A stretch of 64,000 bases of DNA from Pelagomonas calceolata (GCA_918797485.1 CAKKNE010000002.1:214501-278500), one strand, 5' to 3'. Positions 9,243 to 19,817 are shown, counted from the first letter of the stretch. Numbers and translations are program-made. Notes: generated from the letters alone by a model not told the origin.

Positions 9243-11033
9243 TCAGGTCTTCAACCACGACGGCTTCCCACGCTTCTTGCCGGTACCGCCGGCGGCCAGC
9301 GGGCCGGCGGCCTCGCAACCACCACCTGGCACGACGGGAAGCGACTCGGGGACGGCGTCCTCGGCCGCGTCGCAGTCCATGCGCCTCAGGCTTGCTTCAG
9401 ATAGCACGTCAGCGGAAGAACTGTGGCCGCCGGCAAAGCTAATAAAGACCCGCGCGGCTGGCACCAACCCGAGGTCCAGCAGGCTTGCGGTCCCGTCGCG
9501 CGGGAGGTCCCTCCGCGGCGGCGCCGCGAAGAGCGAGAAGACGAGGCCCGGCCGGACCGCTGCGGCGACGACTGCGTAAGCGGCGGAGCAGGGCTCGCGC
9601 GGATGGAAGCGCGCCGTGAGGCACGCTCGGTCGGGAAACTCGACCCTGAGCACGCAACGGTCGTAGACGCGCGTCTTTTCGAGCGCGGCGACGTCGCGCA
9701 TCGCCCGCGTCGTCAGCGGCGCGTCGTCGGCCTGGCGACGGGCGCGCTCTCGCGCGGCCGCCGCCCTTGCGACGACGCCCGCGTCCCCGCGCGGCATGTC
9801 GCCGGCTGCCGGCGCGGCCGCCGCCGCGCGCGCTGCCGCGGCCCGCGCCCCGGCGGCCACCGACACGATCCGAACTTCGCGGTCTGGTGCCGCGCAGGCG
9901 CCCTCGAGCGCCGCGGCCCGCTCCCGCAGCTCGCGCGCGCGGCGCTCGGCCTCGGATTCCGCCGGCGCCGCGGGCCCCGCCGGCCCGCCGCGCAGGTCAA
10001 CGCGATGCGTCGCGAACGGGTCGAAGGCCGGCGCCGGAGCCCCCGGCGCAGCGAGCGGGCGGAGCATGTCGAGCGCGCGGGTCAGACGTGCGGCGTCGCG
10101 CGCGCCGGCGTCGCACAGCACGAGCCAGGGCTCGCCGCCGCGCCGTTCCTCGTGGAATCCGAGAGCGGAGAGCACCGCGACGCCGCCGGCGGGCGCGACG
10201 CGGCCCGCAAACGCCGCGTTCCCGGCGCGGATCGCGCGCACGCGAGGGAGGCTCGGTTGGCGGAGGACCGCCTCCACGTACTTGAGGAGGACCACAGCAC
10301 AGTCGCGGCCCGCCGGACCCGCGGCCGCCACCCCAGCAACGGCGTCGGGAAGCGGGTCGCGGAGCGGCGGCGAGGGCGCGGGCGGCGGCGGCGCGGACGG
10401 CGGCTGCGGCGCTGCGGGTTGTGGCGGCTCTGTGGGCGACGCAACGATTGGCCTCGCCGCCGCCGCCGCCGCAACGGCGGGTGCCGCCTCGTCGCGCGGC
10501 CGCTTCTCGGGCGGCGCGGCGCCATCGGCGAGCGCTCCCAATTCCACGTGGAGGCGCACGGCCGCGCCGCCGCCGTAGCCGAGGTCCCCGAGCGTCCGCC
10601 CGAGGTCCTCGCCCGCGAATCGATCCCGCATGACCCGGACCGTCGGCGCGCGGCGCAGCGGGTCCGGCGGCGCGGCGCCCTCGGCCACCAGGCGCTCGAC
10701 GACCGCGGCCAGCGACGTGCCCGCGTCGACCGCGAACGACACGGTCCGCGGCGCCGAGCCCATGTGCGAGACCGCCGCGGCGACGCGGACGGCGCCGCCG
10801 CCGCCGGCCGCCCGGCGGACGAGCTCCAGCTCGCAATTGTTGGAGAGCCCGGTATGGGCCCAAGCCGTGGCGTCGGGGACGTCCGCGCGCCGGCCCCGCG
10901 TCGTCCGCAGGCCGAACGAGCCCTCGAGCCCAAAGTGGGCCTTGGCCCGTGCCACTACTTCTCTGACGGCGACGTGCGCCGAGCCTAACGCGATCTTGGC
11001 GCGCCGGCCCTGGTGCGTCACTGTGACGCTCAT
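9243..11033 (-). CDS. UBX-domain protein, TUG/ASPL (UBXN9)-like p97/Cdc48 cofactor
   Basis: A single-exon 596-residue protein. Residues 1-75 form an N-terminal ubiquitin-like domain of the TUG type (VTVTHQGRRAKIALG ... GLRTTRG ... NNCELELV). A second ubiquitin-like segment follows at about 80-165. A PUB/PUG-like domain lies at about 245-335 (LLKYVEAVLRQP ... VRAIRAGN ... AVLSALGF), then an Arg/Ala-rich coiled-coil-like region, then a UBX domain at about 480-565 (CVLRVEFPDRACLTARF ... RDGTASLLDLGLVPAARVF). The canonical FPR turn of UBX is not clearly visible. Known relatives bind the p97/Cdc48 AAA ATPase and regulate its hexamer; the same role is inferred. The Pro/Ala linker is unusually long. 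Confidence 0.8.
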   Translation of the reverse strand: MSVTVTHQGRRAKIALGSAHVAVREVVARAKAHFGLEGSFGLRTTRGRRADVPDATAWAHTGLSNNCELELVRRAAGGGGAVRVAAAVSHMGSAPRTVSFAVDAGTSLAAVVERLVAEGAAPPDPLRRAPTVRVMRDRFAGEDLGRTLGDLGYGGGAAVRLHVELGALADGAAPPEKRPRDEAAPAVAAAAAARPIVASPTEPPQPAAPQPPSAPPPPAPSPPLRDPLPDAVAGVAAAGPAGRDCAVVLLKYVEAVLRQPSLPRVRAIRAGNAAFAGRVAPAGGVAVLSALGFHEERRGGEPWLVLCDAGARDAARLTRALDMLRPLAAPGAPAPAFDPFATHRVDLRGGPAGPAAPAESEAERRARELRERAAALEGACAAPDREVRIVSVAAGARAAAARAAAAAPAAGDMPRGDAGVVARAAAARERARRQADDAPLTTRAMRDVAALEKTRVYDRCVLRVEFPDRACLTARFHPREPCSAAYAVVAAAVRPGLVFSLFAAPPRRDLPRDGTASLLDLGLVPAARVFISFAGGHSSSADVLSEASLRRMDCDAAEDAVPESLPVVPGGGCEAAGPLAAGGTGKKRGKPSWLKT

Positions 11034-11488
11034 GGGGGCGGTAGCGCTGGTGATACAGCCGTCGCTGAAAAGCCGTTTTTGGTCGAGCGCCTCTACAGCC
11101 CGGGGCGATTTTTTTTTAGGGCACGGTTTTAGGCATCCCGGCTAGCGGCTGTAAGACACTAGCAAGTCCAGCCGCTCTCGGCCCCGGGCCGGATAGTTCT
11201 GGGCTTATGGAGACTCGTCCGAGTCATGATCGATCAAAACGAGGCTTAAGTTTAAAAGTCTTAATGATTGACATATAGATAGGCCGCCTATGATGAAAAA
11301 AGTCGGTCATTCCGATGATTCTGACTTTTGCCATCCTCGATTCCGATTCCGATTCCGATTCCGATTCTGGAATTATGGACCATACTCGGACTACCCCCTA
11401 TCTGAGTGATACAGTCTGACACCGGGCGTCCCGCCCGTGGGCACCACTTGGGCTGCCCATCAGCTCGAGCACAAAAGAGGAGTCTAAA
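11034..11488. other. intergenic / divergent promoter region
   Basis: Spacer between the divergent UBX (-) and sulfatase (+) genes. It contains a short tandem repeat of the unit GATTCC at about 11335-11366. No gene is seen. Confidence 0.4.
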
Positions 11489-13616
11489 ATGCGCTGCCTC
11501 TGCGTGGCCGTCCTGCTAGGCAGCGCGGTGGCCGATGATTTCAGAGAACACCTCGCGCGGCTGCGGCAGCGGGCCATCGATGCAAAGCACGAGCGGCAGC
11601 AGCCACCGCCAACGCCCCTGGCGCCCGGCGTGGGTCGCAACCGAACGCGTCACGATTCCCAACGTCGACGGCCGCCTGCGACGCGGAGACAGCGCTCGCC
11701 AGAGGCTCGTCCGAACGTGCTCTTCCTCCTCGCAGACGACCTCGCGAAGAGCGCGATCTCGGCCTACGAGAGCCACCTCGCCCGGGACCTTCGGACGCCG
11801 CGGATCGATTCGATTGCTAAAGAGGGCGCGCTGTTTACCAACGCCTTCGTGCCGAACTCGCTTTGCACGCCGAGCCGACTGACGATACTGACGGGCCTCC
11901 ACGCGCACGAGTCCGGAGTCAGGACACTGTCGGGCACTGCCAGCGGCCCCTTTAACCATATCACTGGCAGCGGCCCGGGCCGCTGGAAGCATGTCGCGGC
12001 GGGCGCTCAGTCCTACCCCGCGGTCCTTCGCGCTGCGGGCTACGCGACGGCCCAGGCGGGCAAGTTTGCCGCTGGATTCGAGCACATCGGCGCTGCTGCG
12101 TTCGCCCACTTTCGACCTTTCCGCGAATTAACGTACCGCGACACGGCGTTCTGCGCGGGGTGGCCGGCCGCGTGCCGCCCACTACCACAGCGTCGGGGCC
12201 TGTGTGGAAATCAACCAGTGTGTCGGGTGCACCCGACAATTCTTCACTAAGTCATTTCTCGGCGATGACGTGGCCGACCTGGCTCGGTCGAGCGGCGAGG
12301 AACCGACATCGCCACGCCATCGAGCAGGCGTCGCGTCGATGGCGTGGAGGACGACGCGATGATTCAGCACGAACGAGCCGTAAAATTTTGATTTCCACAC
12401 AGGTCGGGGCCTCGAGTCCGCCGCGATCGCCGCCGAGCTCGAAGCCTGGATAGCGGCGCAGACTGGACCGTTTTATGCCGAGGCCGACTTCTACGCGGCA
12501 CATGACCCCTGGGGCTCGGACCCTTCCGACCGCGCAAAGTTCGTGGCGACGCATTTCGCCGAGCCGGCGAGTCTCTACCACGAGTGGGGCGGCGCCGGTG
12601 CGGCCGGCCACGTCCGCGCGGCGGCCGAGGCCGCGCGCCGCCACCATGCTGGCCTGTTCGACTACAAGCTGGGACCCACGCGCGCATACAGATGCCGCGG
12701 CTGCCTCGTGTCACAGGCCGTGCAGAAGCTCTCCGCGGAGAATCTCCGTCGACTCAAGAGGCCGCCGGAGGACGCCGTCGCGCGGCGGAACGCGACCTAC
12801 CAGGCCATCGCCACGGTGTATTCGCGAACGGTCCTCGGGCTCGACCGCGCCGTCGGCCGACTCCTCGACGCCGTCGAGCCCGCGCGCCACTCGACGGTCG
12901 TCGTCTTTGCGAGCGACCAGGGCATCTTCCTCGGCGAACACGGCCGCATCGACAAGCGCCTGGCGTACGAAGAGGCCATGGCTTTCCCGCTGATTATTCG
13001 GTACCCGCCCCTCGTGCGGCCCGGGTCGAGCGTCGACGCGCTCGTCGCGTCGTTCGACGTCGGCCTGACGGTCCTCGACCTCGCCGGCGCCGCGTACCCG
13101 GAGAGATACGCGGCGCGCCTGCCAGGTTCTTCTCTCGTGCCGCTCCTACGCGGTGATACCGGCGGCCCGCGGACCGCCCACTACTACCGCTACTTTCAGC
13201 ACGCCGCGGCAGTACCGGGCCACGTCGCTGTCCGCGCGGGCGGGCTCAAGCTCATATTCTGGTACGCGCACGACTGCAGCCACGTCATCCGCGACGACGA
13301 CGCGACGCGGCCGCCGCGCCCTCGCAAGTCTCGCGGCGCTTGGAACGGCACTGCCGTGCCGCTCGTCGACGACGCTTGGGAGCTCTTCGACCTCGAGGCC
13401 GACCCGGCGGAGATGCGGAACGTCTGGGCCACGCCCGCCTACCGCAGCCGGCGCTGCGAGGCACTCATTGCGCTCCTCGACGCCAAGCACGACGCGCGCG
13501 ACGACGACGAGCGGTACTGCCCCGAGGCCGTCCAGCAGGGCACCGCGCTTGGCGCGCCCGGGAGGAAGGGCCAAGTCACGGTCGGTGAGCTCTGTGGCAC
13601 CCGACGTCGCGCGTAG
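11489..13616 (+). CDS. secreted sulfatase (alkaline-phosphatase superfamily), join(11489..12191,12403..13616)
   Basis: The 638-residue protein has a signal peptide (MRCLCVAVLLGSAVA) and then a sulfatase domain. RPNVLFLLADDL at about 74 supplies the metal-binding Asp pair. SLCTPSRLTILTGLHAHESG at about 126 is the sulfatase signature, whose Cys is converted to formylglycine (CxPxR). VVFASDQGIFLGEHG at about 400 is the second metal site, and WELFDLEADPAEMRNVW is the usual C-terminal strand of the iduronate/arylsulfatase type. It probably removes sulfate from polysaccharides outside the cell or in a vacuole. One introner splits the gene; splicing joins QRRG to LESA. Removing the intron keeps one frame of exactly 639 codons including the stop. 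Confidence 0.85.
12200..12402 (-). mobile_element. introner element = intron of the sulfatase gene
   Basis: 203 bp, inverted relative to the copy at 4049-4251 but with the same core, including the GTCGGGTGCACCCGAC palindrome. The 8-bp duplication GTCGGGGC lies at 12192-12199 and 12403-12410. Predicted intron 12192-12402, with a GT donor supplied by the duplicate and a CAG acceptor by the element. It shows that either orientation can be spliced. Confidence 0.9.
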
Positions 13617-13746
13617 ATCCGCCGATCCGATATTTTTCGGAAAACTCCAAAGCGGCGATGGTGGATTTATCCGGGTATTCATGCCAGTGGCAGTCTTAGT
13701 CTGCCAGTGCCCTTCAAGTTTTGTATTTATTAGGCCCGCCGGGAAT

Positions 13747-14242
13747 ACGGGGCCGGACCCCAAATTGGTGAGATTTTCAATTGATAGCCCGAACCCCGCG
13801 GTTTCGCCCGTTGGGGTCCCAGGGGCATCCTAAGCCCACAGCGACACTAGCTTGCCCCGAAGGTGCCCCCCTCGAGATGGGGTGAGGTGCCCAAAATGGC
13901 CTAACGTGCGGGTACACTCGCGGGTTTTCAGGGGGTGAAAATCAAAACTCGCTACTATGCTGGTGGTTTCCCCCTCGAAGTCCCCCTTGGTACCCACGGC
14001 GTCTGTAGGATGCGCAAACACGGCAAACTTTGGTGTATAGTTGCCCAAAAGGTCGCCTGACGCGGCACGAAACGCCACTGGTGCGACGTTCGCGTGGGGG
14101 CCCTTCCGGCCCCTCGCCTTTTTAGGGCTCCACACTCGGCCAGAATGTGGAGCATCCTCTGTCCATTCGCAGTAAGTTTCGGGGTTCGGGCTATTAAAGG
14201 GGCGGCGCTACAGCCCCCGATTTAATCGGGGTCCGGCCCCTT
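13747..14242. mobile_element. MITE-like element with TIRs and 8-bp target duplication
   Basis: The ends share the inverted blocks GGGGCCGGACCCC and ATAGCCCGAACCCCG (left 13749-13798; right arm about 14176-14240). Direct 8-bp copies CCGGGAAT flank it at 13739-13746 and 14243-14250. It is 496 bp with no recognisable transposase; the one 101-residue minus-strand frame inside has no known domain. The 8-bp duplication resembles hAT elements, but the family is not assigned. The right end supplies the last about 17 codons and the stop of the neighbouring AlkB-like gene. Confidence 0.75.
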
Positions 14243-15045
14243 CCGGGAATGTTAACTCTCGAAGCACAAACAGTTTTTTTAGCGTCGCACCCGCGCGGCT
14301 CGGCGCCCCCCGCGGAGCCGCGGAGCCGCGTCGGCAGGAGCTTGGGCGCAGTCCCCGACGCGTCACACGACTCGGGGAAGCTGCACGCGCACGGCCCCGG
14401 TGGCGGGAGGCGCCGGAACGTCAGTGACACGCGGCGGCCGCGAAGGCGCCATTCGCCGTCGACGAGATCCCCCTTGCGGGACACGATGCCGTGCGTGTAG
14501 ACGTAGCGCGCGGCGCCCGACAGGACCAGCGCGGACCGCGGCGGCAACCAGAGCGTGTGGATCGGCGCGCCCGCTTCGTGCCGCCGATTCCGCTGCAGCC
14601 GGATCGCACATCCGGCGCCCAGCGTCACGGCCACGAGGCCGTCGCCGAAAGCACCGTGCGCGTCGATATGAGGCGAGATACCCTGGCCGGGCAGGTACTC
14701 GTTCACCGTGCATTGGAGGTCACCGTCGCGGCCGCCGTCCGCGCCCCAGCACACGGGCCGGATCCGCTCAGCGAGGCGAATAAACGCGGGGGGCGGGGGC
14801 TCAGCGACGGGCACGCACGTCTTTGTGCTGTACGCGAAGCGGTGTCCGTAGTGCTGCACGCGTCTGGACAAGGAGCGGTCCCAGCGCCCCTCGTCGACGA
14901 GCGCGAGCAAGTCTGTCTCTTCGTCCTCCGAGACCGCGTCCAAAACGAGGCGTACGCCGTCGCTCTGCAGCGTCGCGTTGACGGCGCGCTGTGCTGGGCG
15001 CACGCCACGGATGATGTCTTGAGGAGGCGTCTGGAGCCCGGTCAT
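14194..15045 (-). CDS. 2-oxoglutarate/Fe(II) oxygenase, ALKBH8-type AlkB domain
   Basis: A single-exon 283-residue protein. RRVQHYGHRFAY at about 61, CTVNEYLPGQGISPHIDAHG at about 112 (HxD iron ligands), the distal His in VYTHGIVSR at about 182 and RVSLTFRRL at about 205 (2-oxoglutarate-binding Arg) give the full catalytic set. The wording is closest to ALKBH8, which hydroxylates wobble-uridine modifications in tRNA, but the RRM and methyltransferase domains of animal ALKBH8 are absent. The last about 17 residues and the stop are encoded by the right terminus of the transposon at 13747-14242. The native C-terminus has therefore been replaced, after the catalytic core. Confidence 0.75.
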   Translation of the reverse strand: MTGLQTPPQDIIRGVRPAQRAVNATLQSDGVRLVLDAVSEDEETDLLALVDEGRWDRSLSRRVQHYGHRFAYSTKTCVPVAEPPPPAFIRLAERIRPVCWGADGGRDGDLQCTVNEYLPGQGISPHIDAHGAFGDGLVAVTLGAGCAIRLQRNRRHEAGAPIHTLWLPPRSALVLSGAARYVYTHGIVSRKGDLVDGEWRLRGRRVSLTFRRLPPPGPCACSFPESCDASGTAPKLLPTRLRGSAGGAEPRGCDAKKTVCASRVNIPGRGRTPIKSGAVAPPL

Positions 15046-15900
15046 GAAGCTGGCGCTAAGGCAACTCGGTGATGGGCCATGCTAGGCATCCTAGGCGCGG
15101 CCCTTGCCTGGGCTGATAACACAGGTTGGTACGCAATACGCCTCGGGGCTTTACCATCAACACCAATGATTTCCTCTACTTCGTGCTCGACACTACCATC
15201 GTATTGCAGGATTTTTCGACGTGTATCTCGTTTTTTTTAGGGGAATTCCTAAGGTAGATAGTAATACTAGCTCCTTACCTAAGGTAGATAGCAGCGTACT
15301 AACGCAGATAGTAATTCCGCCTAAGGTCTTTTTACCGTTACTTTGTACCATCGCCTTGTCACGGTGCCCTAAGGATCGCATCTACGCGGGCTGGCGCGTA
15401 GGCACATGGCCGATAGTACCTCACGTGCGTTAGACACGTGGGCCCATAACCTGCAAAGCACCGTACCGTTTAGGACGGGAGCACAGGGTATGTGAGGTTT
15501 GCATCTTATAATTGTCTCCCCAATAGTACATAATTTCCTTAATGTGATTTAGTGCAAATAACATAGTGAATTTAGGCTGGCGTGGGCGATTCGTTGTGTG
15601 TAGGGTAAGTAAGTAGGTAAGTAAGGAGAATAGGAGTATTCACCGTACTATAGTTTGCAAGAATAGGCCTAGTGAATACGGTACGGTACCAGTAATAGTA
15701 CCGTAGGTATCTGGGCTTCACCCCTTTGAACTTTTGAAGCCAGTGAAGGGGTAGTTTGCAAGTGCTTCAGTAAATGATTTTGGCACAAAGACATTCCTGA
15801 CTCCGTAATCTTCGTGTGCCGCACTTTGAACAGCGGCAGTCATTGCTTTCTCTACCGTGGTACTGCGGCAGAACCTGCGCTGCTGCCCAAAGAGACAATT
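15046..15900. other. intergenic, no gene seen
   Basis: AT-rich spacer. It contains two copies of CCTAAGGTAGATAGTA-type sequence at about 15249 and 15279, a GTAAGTAGGTAAGTAAG tract at 15606 and an inverted pair around TACGGTAC / GTACCGTA at 15678-15705. Confidence 0.4.
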
Positions 15901-17001
15901 ATGTCAGGTGGACAGTCCTTGCGGTGTCTCGTCGGCGCCTCGATGGTCGCTTTAGCCGCAGCAAAGTTTAGCTCATCCGTAGTAGCCTCCCGGGGCTGGA
16001 ACGCCTGGACGCATCCAGGACGGTGGTTGGAACGGGTCATGCGGGACAAGCCCGATGGTTACATCATCAACTTCGGGGCGCACCTCAACCTGAACGCGCC
16101 GCGGACCATGTACTTTGACCCTGTAAGTGTGTGGCAGCGCAAAAAGACCGCACGCGGCCTCGCAGTAGACGCGGATGACGACATGAAATGGACCGGTCCC
16201 GGCGTCGCGCGACGGACCACGTTCATTGAGCCCGCCGGAGTCGCTGCACTCTTAAATGAGACGCGCACGCCCCCAAAACCCCGGTTACTCAAGGTTGACA
16301 TCGACTCATTCGACGCCGTCGTGGTGATTGCCGTCCTCGAAGTGCGGTCTCCGGACTTCGTGTACGTCGAGATCAACGAGCGTGCACCGCCGCCAACTTG
16401 CTATTGCAACGATCGCACGTCGCCGCGGAGCTGGCGCCGACTCGCTAACGACGCATACGGCTGCTCTCTCCAGGGCTATGTAAACGCGCTCGCGCCGCGG
16501 GGCTACGCGCTCGTTGGGGTCGCATTCAATAACGCGCTCTTCGTGCGCCGCGACCTGGCGGTCGAGGTGGCGCAAGACATCGGGGGGCGGCTGCCGACCG
16601 CCGCTGAGGCGTTCGCCGCTGGCTACGCCAAGCGCCCGGACCGCGACGCTGTCTTTCCGTGGAACGTGAAGAAGAAAATATTCTACGACGATCAGCTGCC
16701 TCTCGACGTACGTCTCGACGCGATGGAACACTATCCGTCCTTCGCGCTCTCGGTAGACGCAAATCAGGCCACCTTTGTGCGTGAGGCCGACGACTCTTTC
16801 CCGTGTCGATCGGCAGTCCCAGAGACGCATTCGCCGCACCACGAGCTATTCCGGTCCCTTGCAGACGGCACGACTAACCACAGCCGACAGTATGTCGCCG
16901 CCGTGCACGATGTCCTCTACGGCAAGGGGCCTGCGGCAGACCAGCGCGCCAAGGCCCGGGACAGACGAGGCAAGGGCGCGAACGCGGGAGCCGTTGTGTA
17001 G
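15901..17001 (+). CDS. FkbM-like secreted protein (putative methyltransferase)
   Basis: A single-exon 366-residue protein from the ATG at 15901; an in-frame upstream ATG at 15814 would add 29 residues without a better signal. The N-terminus is hydrophobic (CLVGASMVALAAA). GYIINFGAHLNLN at about 53 sits at the SAM motif I position but lacks the usual Gly-rich loop. RLLKVDIDSFDAVVV at about 127 is the FkbM-family signature in a DIDS rather than DVEG form, followed by FVYVEINE. Lost or altered SAM-binding residues mean activity is not assured. Its location and the neighbouring glycan enzymes suggest secretory-pathway sugar methylation. The palindromic TACCGTA motif lies about 200 bp upstream. 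Confidence 0.6.
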   Translation: MSGGQSLRCLVGASMVALAAAKFSSSVVASRGWNAWTHPGRWLERVMRDKPDGYIINFGAHLNLNAPRTMYFDPVSVWQRKKTARGLAVDADDDMKWTGPGVARRTTFIEPAGVAALLNETRTPPKPRLLKVDIDSFDAVVVIAVLEVRSPDFVYVEINERAPPPTCYCNDRTSPRSWRRLANDAYGCSLQGYVNALAPRGYALVGVAFNNALFVRRDLAVEVAQDIGGRLPTAAEAFAAGYAKRPDRDAVFPWNVKKKIFYDDQLPLDVRLDAMEHYPSFALSVDANQATFVREADDSFPCRSAVPETHSPHHELFRSLADGTTNHSRQYVAAVHDVLYGKGPAADQRAKARDRRGKGANAGAVV

Positions 17002-17626
17002 GAGAGCAGAAGGTAGGGCAGCCCCGTGCCATTTTTTTACCCGGGCCATGACTTCTGTGAGGAGTACCAGATCGCCCGACTCCTCACGCACTCGGTGTCC
17101 TCGACGAGGGGGGCACCGGAACTTAAAGTCGCCCCGGCAGTGGCCCGGTCCAACATAAACCCCTGGGACAAGCCTGAGTCACAAGTGCCGGCCCGAGTTC
17201 TAGGCCTGGGTGCAAGTCTGAGGACTTCAAGTTATATCTACAAGTTATGCCTCATAAATAATTCAGCCTGGCTTGAAATCAGTACTCCAAGTTCTCTAAG
17301 TTGAAAAGGACCAAGATTGGAATCAATACCTCGTTGCAAATTTTGATTACAAATATTATTATCTGGCATGATACGATGGTGGTCCGGTCTCTAGTCCCTC
17401 TACTATGGGCCAGTAGCGTAGTACCCTTACGCCGCGCGTGGAACTTGAAGTCGCGCCCGGTGACCCGGTCCAACTCGAATTCAAAAGAAGTTCCTCAAAA
17501 GAGTTCTTCAAGTTCATGATGCGTGGTTGTGGACAAAGCAAAATATTCATCATTGATGCCTGCACTTCTAGCCAGCACTTATACCGGGGAGCTTCGGCAA
17601 AGCTAATTATCATGATTCAAGTTTGC
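17002..17626. other. intergenic, no gene seen
   Basis: AT-rich spacer between convergent genes. Short inverted repeats lie around 17484-17515. No coding signal is seen. Confidence 0.4.
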
Positions 17627-18728
17627 CTATTTTATCCAGTAGAAAGTCGTCCAACCCCCATCAACCCTCTGCGGTTCCTCGCGGCCGGCGGACCGCGTCT
17701 TCGTCGAGATGCTTTGGACCTCGCGGCCGACGGCCTTGGCGAACTCGGTCGCTGCTCTTTGCACGCCAAAGGCGCCTTCTTTGAGGAACCCATCTGGAAC
17801 CTGTGTGAAACTCAACCAGTCACGGTGGTCCACCGGCGCCGGGGCCGAGAGAATCGTACTCGCCACTCTCCACGCCATCGAGCAGGCGCAGTGACAGGGA
17901 CGTCGATTCGATTGTCCACGCTTCTGTCGCCTTCTCGAACTCAGATTTGATTTCCGCACAGTCTGGAACGAAGTCGTGGCCAGAGACCAGTCCCCCTTTT
18001 CGCAGCTTCGGGTACCACGCTTTGAGGTCCTCCAAGCAGCCCTCGTACTCGTGCCGGGCGTCCACGTAGACGAAGTCCAGAGTATTGTCGGCGAACTCCC
18101 GGGCCGCGGAGACGCTGTACTTGCGGTGGATCGCAAAACGAGAACCAAACCTACTCAGTGTCCTCTTCACATGCTCTAGATTCTCCGCGTGTTCGGCGTT
18201 TGGGGCATTAGATACGTCCTGGTATTTGCCGCCCGTCGTCTTCGCGTCGACGGCGTCCTGGTGCTCCCACGGGTCGACGAGGTGCAGCACACGCCCCTTC
18301 CATTGTTGTAGAACGTGTTCCGAGAAGTGCGCCCTACGCACGCCAACCTCCACGCCCTCCCCGGTCAGCCCGAGGTCGTTAAGATATCGTGGCAGGTCGG
18401 CCCGACTCTTGAGCGCGACGTGGCAGAGCGAGTGGTCCGTCGTCGCCGCGGCCGCGGCGGGCGCGAACGATCCGTGACCGCGCACGCCGCCGCCGGCTTG
18501 TGGAGGGGCGCGCGGTTCGGCGCCCGTCCCGCTGTGCAGGAGCGCCACGTTCAGCAGGACCGACGCCGCCAGTGCTAGGCAGACAAGGTGGTGGCCGGGC
18601 ACGGGCGTCGGTGCCTTGGGCTTCTCAATCGCTGGACTCCGGTCGAAGGCTGGGGGAAGTCGGAACGCTCGCTGTCGAGCTCTCATGTGGCTGCCCAAGG
18701 TCCGGTTTTCTGCCGTTGGCTCGATCAA
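17627..18728 (-). CDS. membrane-anchored class I methyltransferase, exons 18728..17970 and 17800..17627
   Basis: The 310-residue protein has a type II anchor at about residues 46-64 (LVCLALAASVLLNVALL) and then a methyltransferase fold: GEGVEVGVRRAHFSEHVLQQ (motif I region, Methyltransf_24 type), RVLHLVDPW (strand 2 acid), LDFVYVDARHEYEGCLEDL (strand 4 and DxxHxY, typical of the family) and LVSGHDF. It probably acts on a glycan in the Golgi lumen; the substrate is unknown. An introner lies between HDF and VPDGF. Without splicing the frame reads on for about 46 other residues, so the true C-terminus is only seen after intron removal. Confidence 0.7.
17801..17961 (-). mobile_element. introner element = intron of the anchored methyltransferase
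   Basis: 161 bp with termini CTGTGTGAAACTCAA and TTGATTTCCGCACAG on the plus strand. The target duplication TCTGGAAC lies at 17793-17800 and 17962-17969 (GTTCCAGA in gene sense). Intron 17969-17801 has a GT donor and CAG acceptor and is phase 0. Confidence 0.88.
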
Positions 18729-19615
18729 TCACATGGTGCTATAGCATCCAGCCTCGGAGACGTGCCAAGCAAACTCGTACTGGGTAGGTTGGTTATTGTA
18801 CCCAGGTTAGCGTTAAGCGCACGGCGCGCGGCCGGCGCAACGGCTGGCGCAGCACCCACGCGGGGCTACCTCGGACGGCCACTGGCCAACTTACCTTGCA
18901 CTGGTAGGCACTTATTCGGCCTGCGTCGCGAGCTAACAAATGTGCCCCCAAATCTGCTCTCCCTGGAGCCTAGGCTCGACTCCCTCCAAGCCGACGTTTA
19001 TCGCGTCCGTATATCTCCGGGCTTTGCGTGCCCCTCGTGCCTGGTCCAGAGCCGGTGCCTGCGCAGCGTGACGGTCGGCGGCCGACGGCTTCGCTTTGTT
19101 TTGCTGGTCGTGGTCGGTCCCGAAGTGCTGCGGGTCATAACCCATTCGGATCGCGGTCTCGGCTGGAATTTAGTGTCGCTCCGGACTCGAGGCATCACTC
19201 GCTAACTTACAATGCACTGGTAGGCACTTATTTGATCTCCTTTGCATTCGGCACCCATTTTACCGCGTTCGGTGCATGGGTTCGAACAGTTGAATGTCTC
19301 ACGGGTAATCCTGGCCGCGGGCAATCTCACCAGCCCATGGGCGTGGGTCACGAGGTCAGTGACGACGCTCTTGCACCCTCGATACGCCTGAAATGAGCAG
19401 ATTCTCGTGCGAAAAGTGGCCCGCAACGCACCGCCGTGGGGCGCTCGCGGTCGGCCAAAACCTCCCCGAGCGCTCAAACCAAGGGCTTTGGGGCGCGGGC
19501 GGGGGTGCGTATAGACGCCTGTGTAATGTACAACCCTGACTGGGCCCCATAAGGCCCCATAAGGCGAGGTGAAGGGGAGGGCACATGTACCTGGGTACAA
19601 TTATAGACCCCCCCG

Positions 19616-19817
19616 GTAGAGAGAGAAACCTACTAGCCCTTCCTACCCTAGATATGTATCTCCCACTCTCTAATATTTGAGTCTATACATCGAGTGTCAA
19701 AAGCACTACGGTGTAACAACAGTTCACTATAAAACACTCTCGCAGTCAGGCCTATCAGCTCTAAGCTGGTTAGCTAGGACCCTGCTACTAACATAACGCT
19801 GCGACATACTCTTGCTA
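19616..19817 (+). repeat. structured dispersed repeat, copy A
   Basis: 202 bp, nearly identical to copy B (19952-20153) and related to copies at 22891 and 32283. It can fold into AGAGAG/CTCTCT, GAGTGT/ACACTC, a CAC-TACG-GTG hairpin and a CAGCT-CTA-AGCTG hairpin. It also contains CTATAAAACACTCT, a TATA-like stretch. Confidence 0.8.

Noticed and set aside
9423-10988. 521-residue plus-strand ORF opposite the UBX gene
   Set aside because: Arg/Gly/Ala-only shadow of the GC-rich UBX gene. The minus-strand frame has three recognisable domains and this one has none.
19250-19300. GGTTCGAA, a possible tRNA T-loop
   Set aside because: No acceptor stem, D-arm or anticodon arm could be placed around it. 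No tRNA gene was found in the window.
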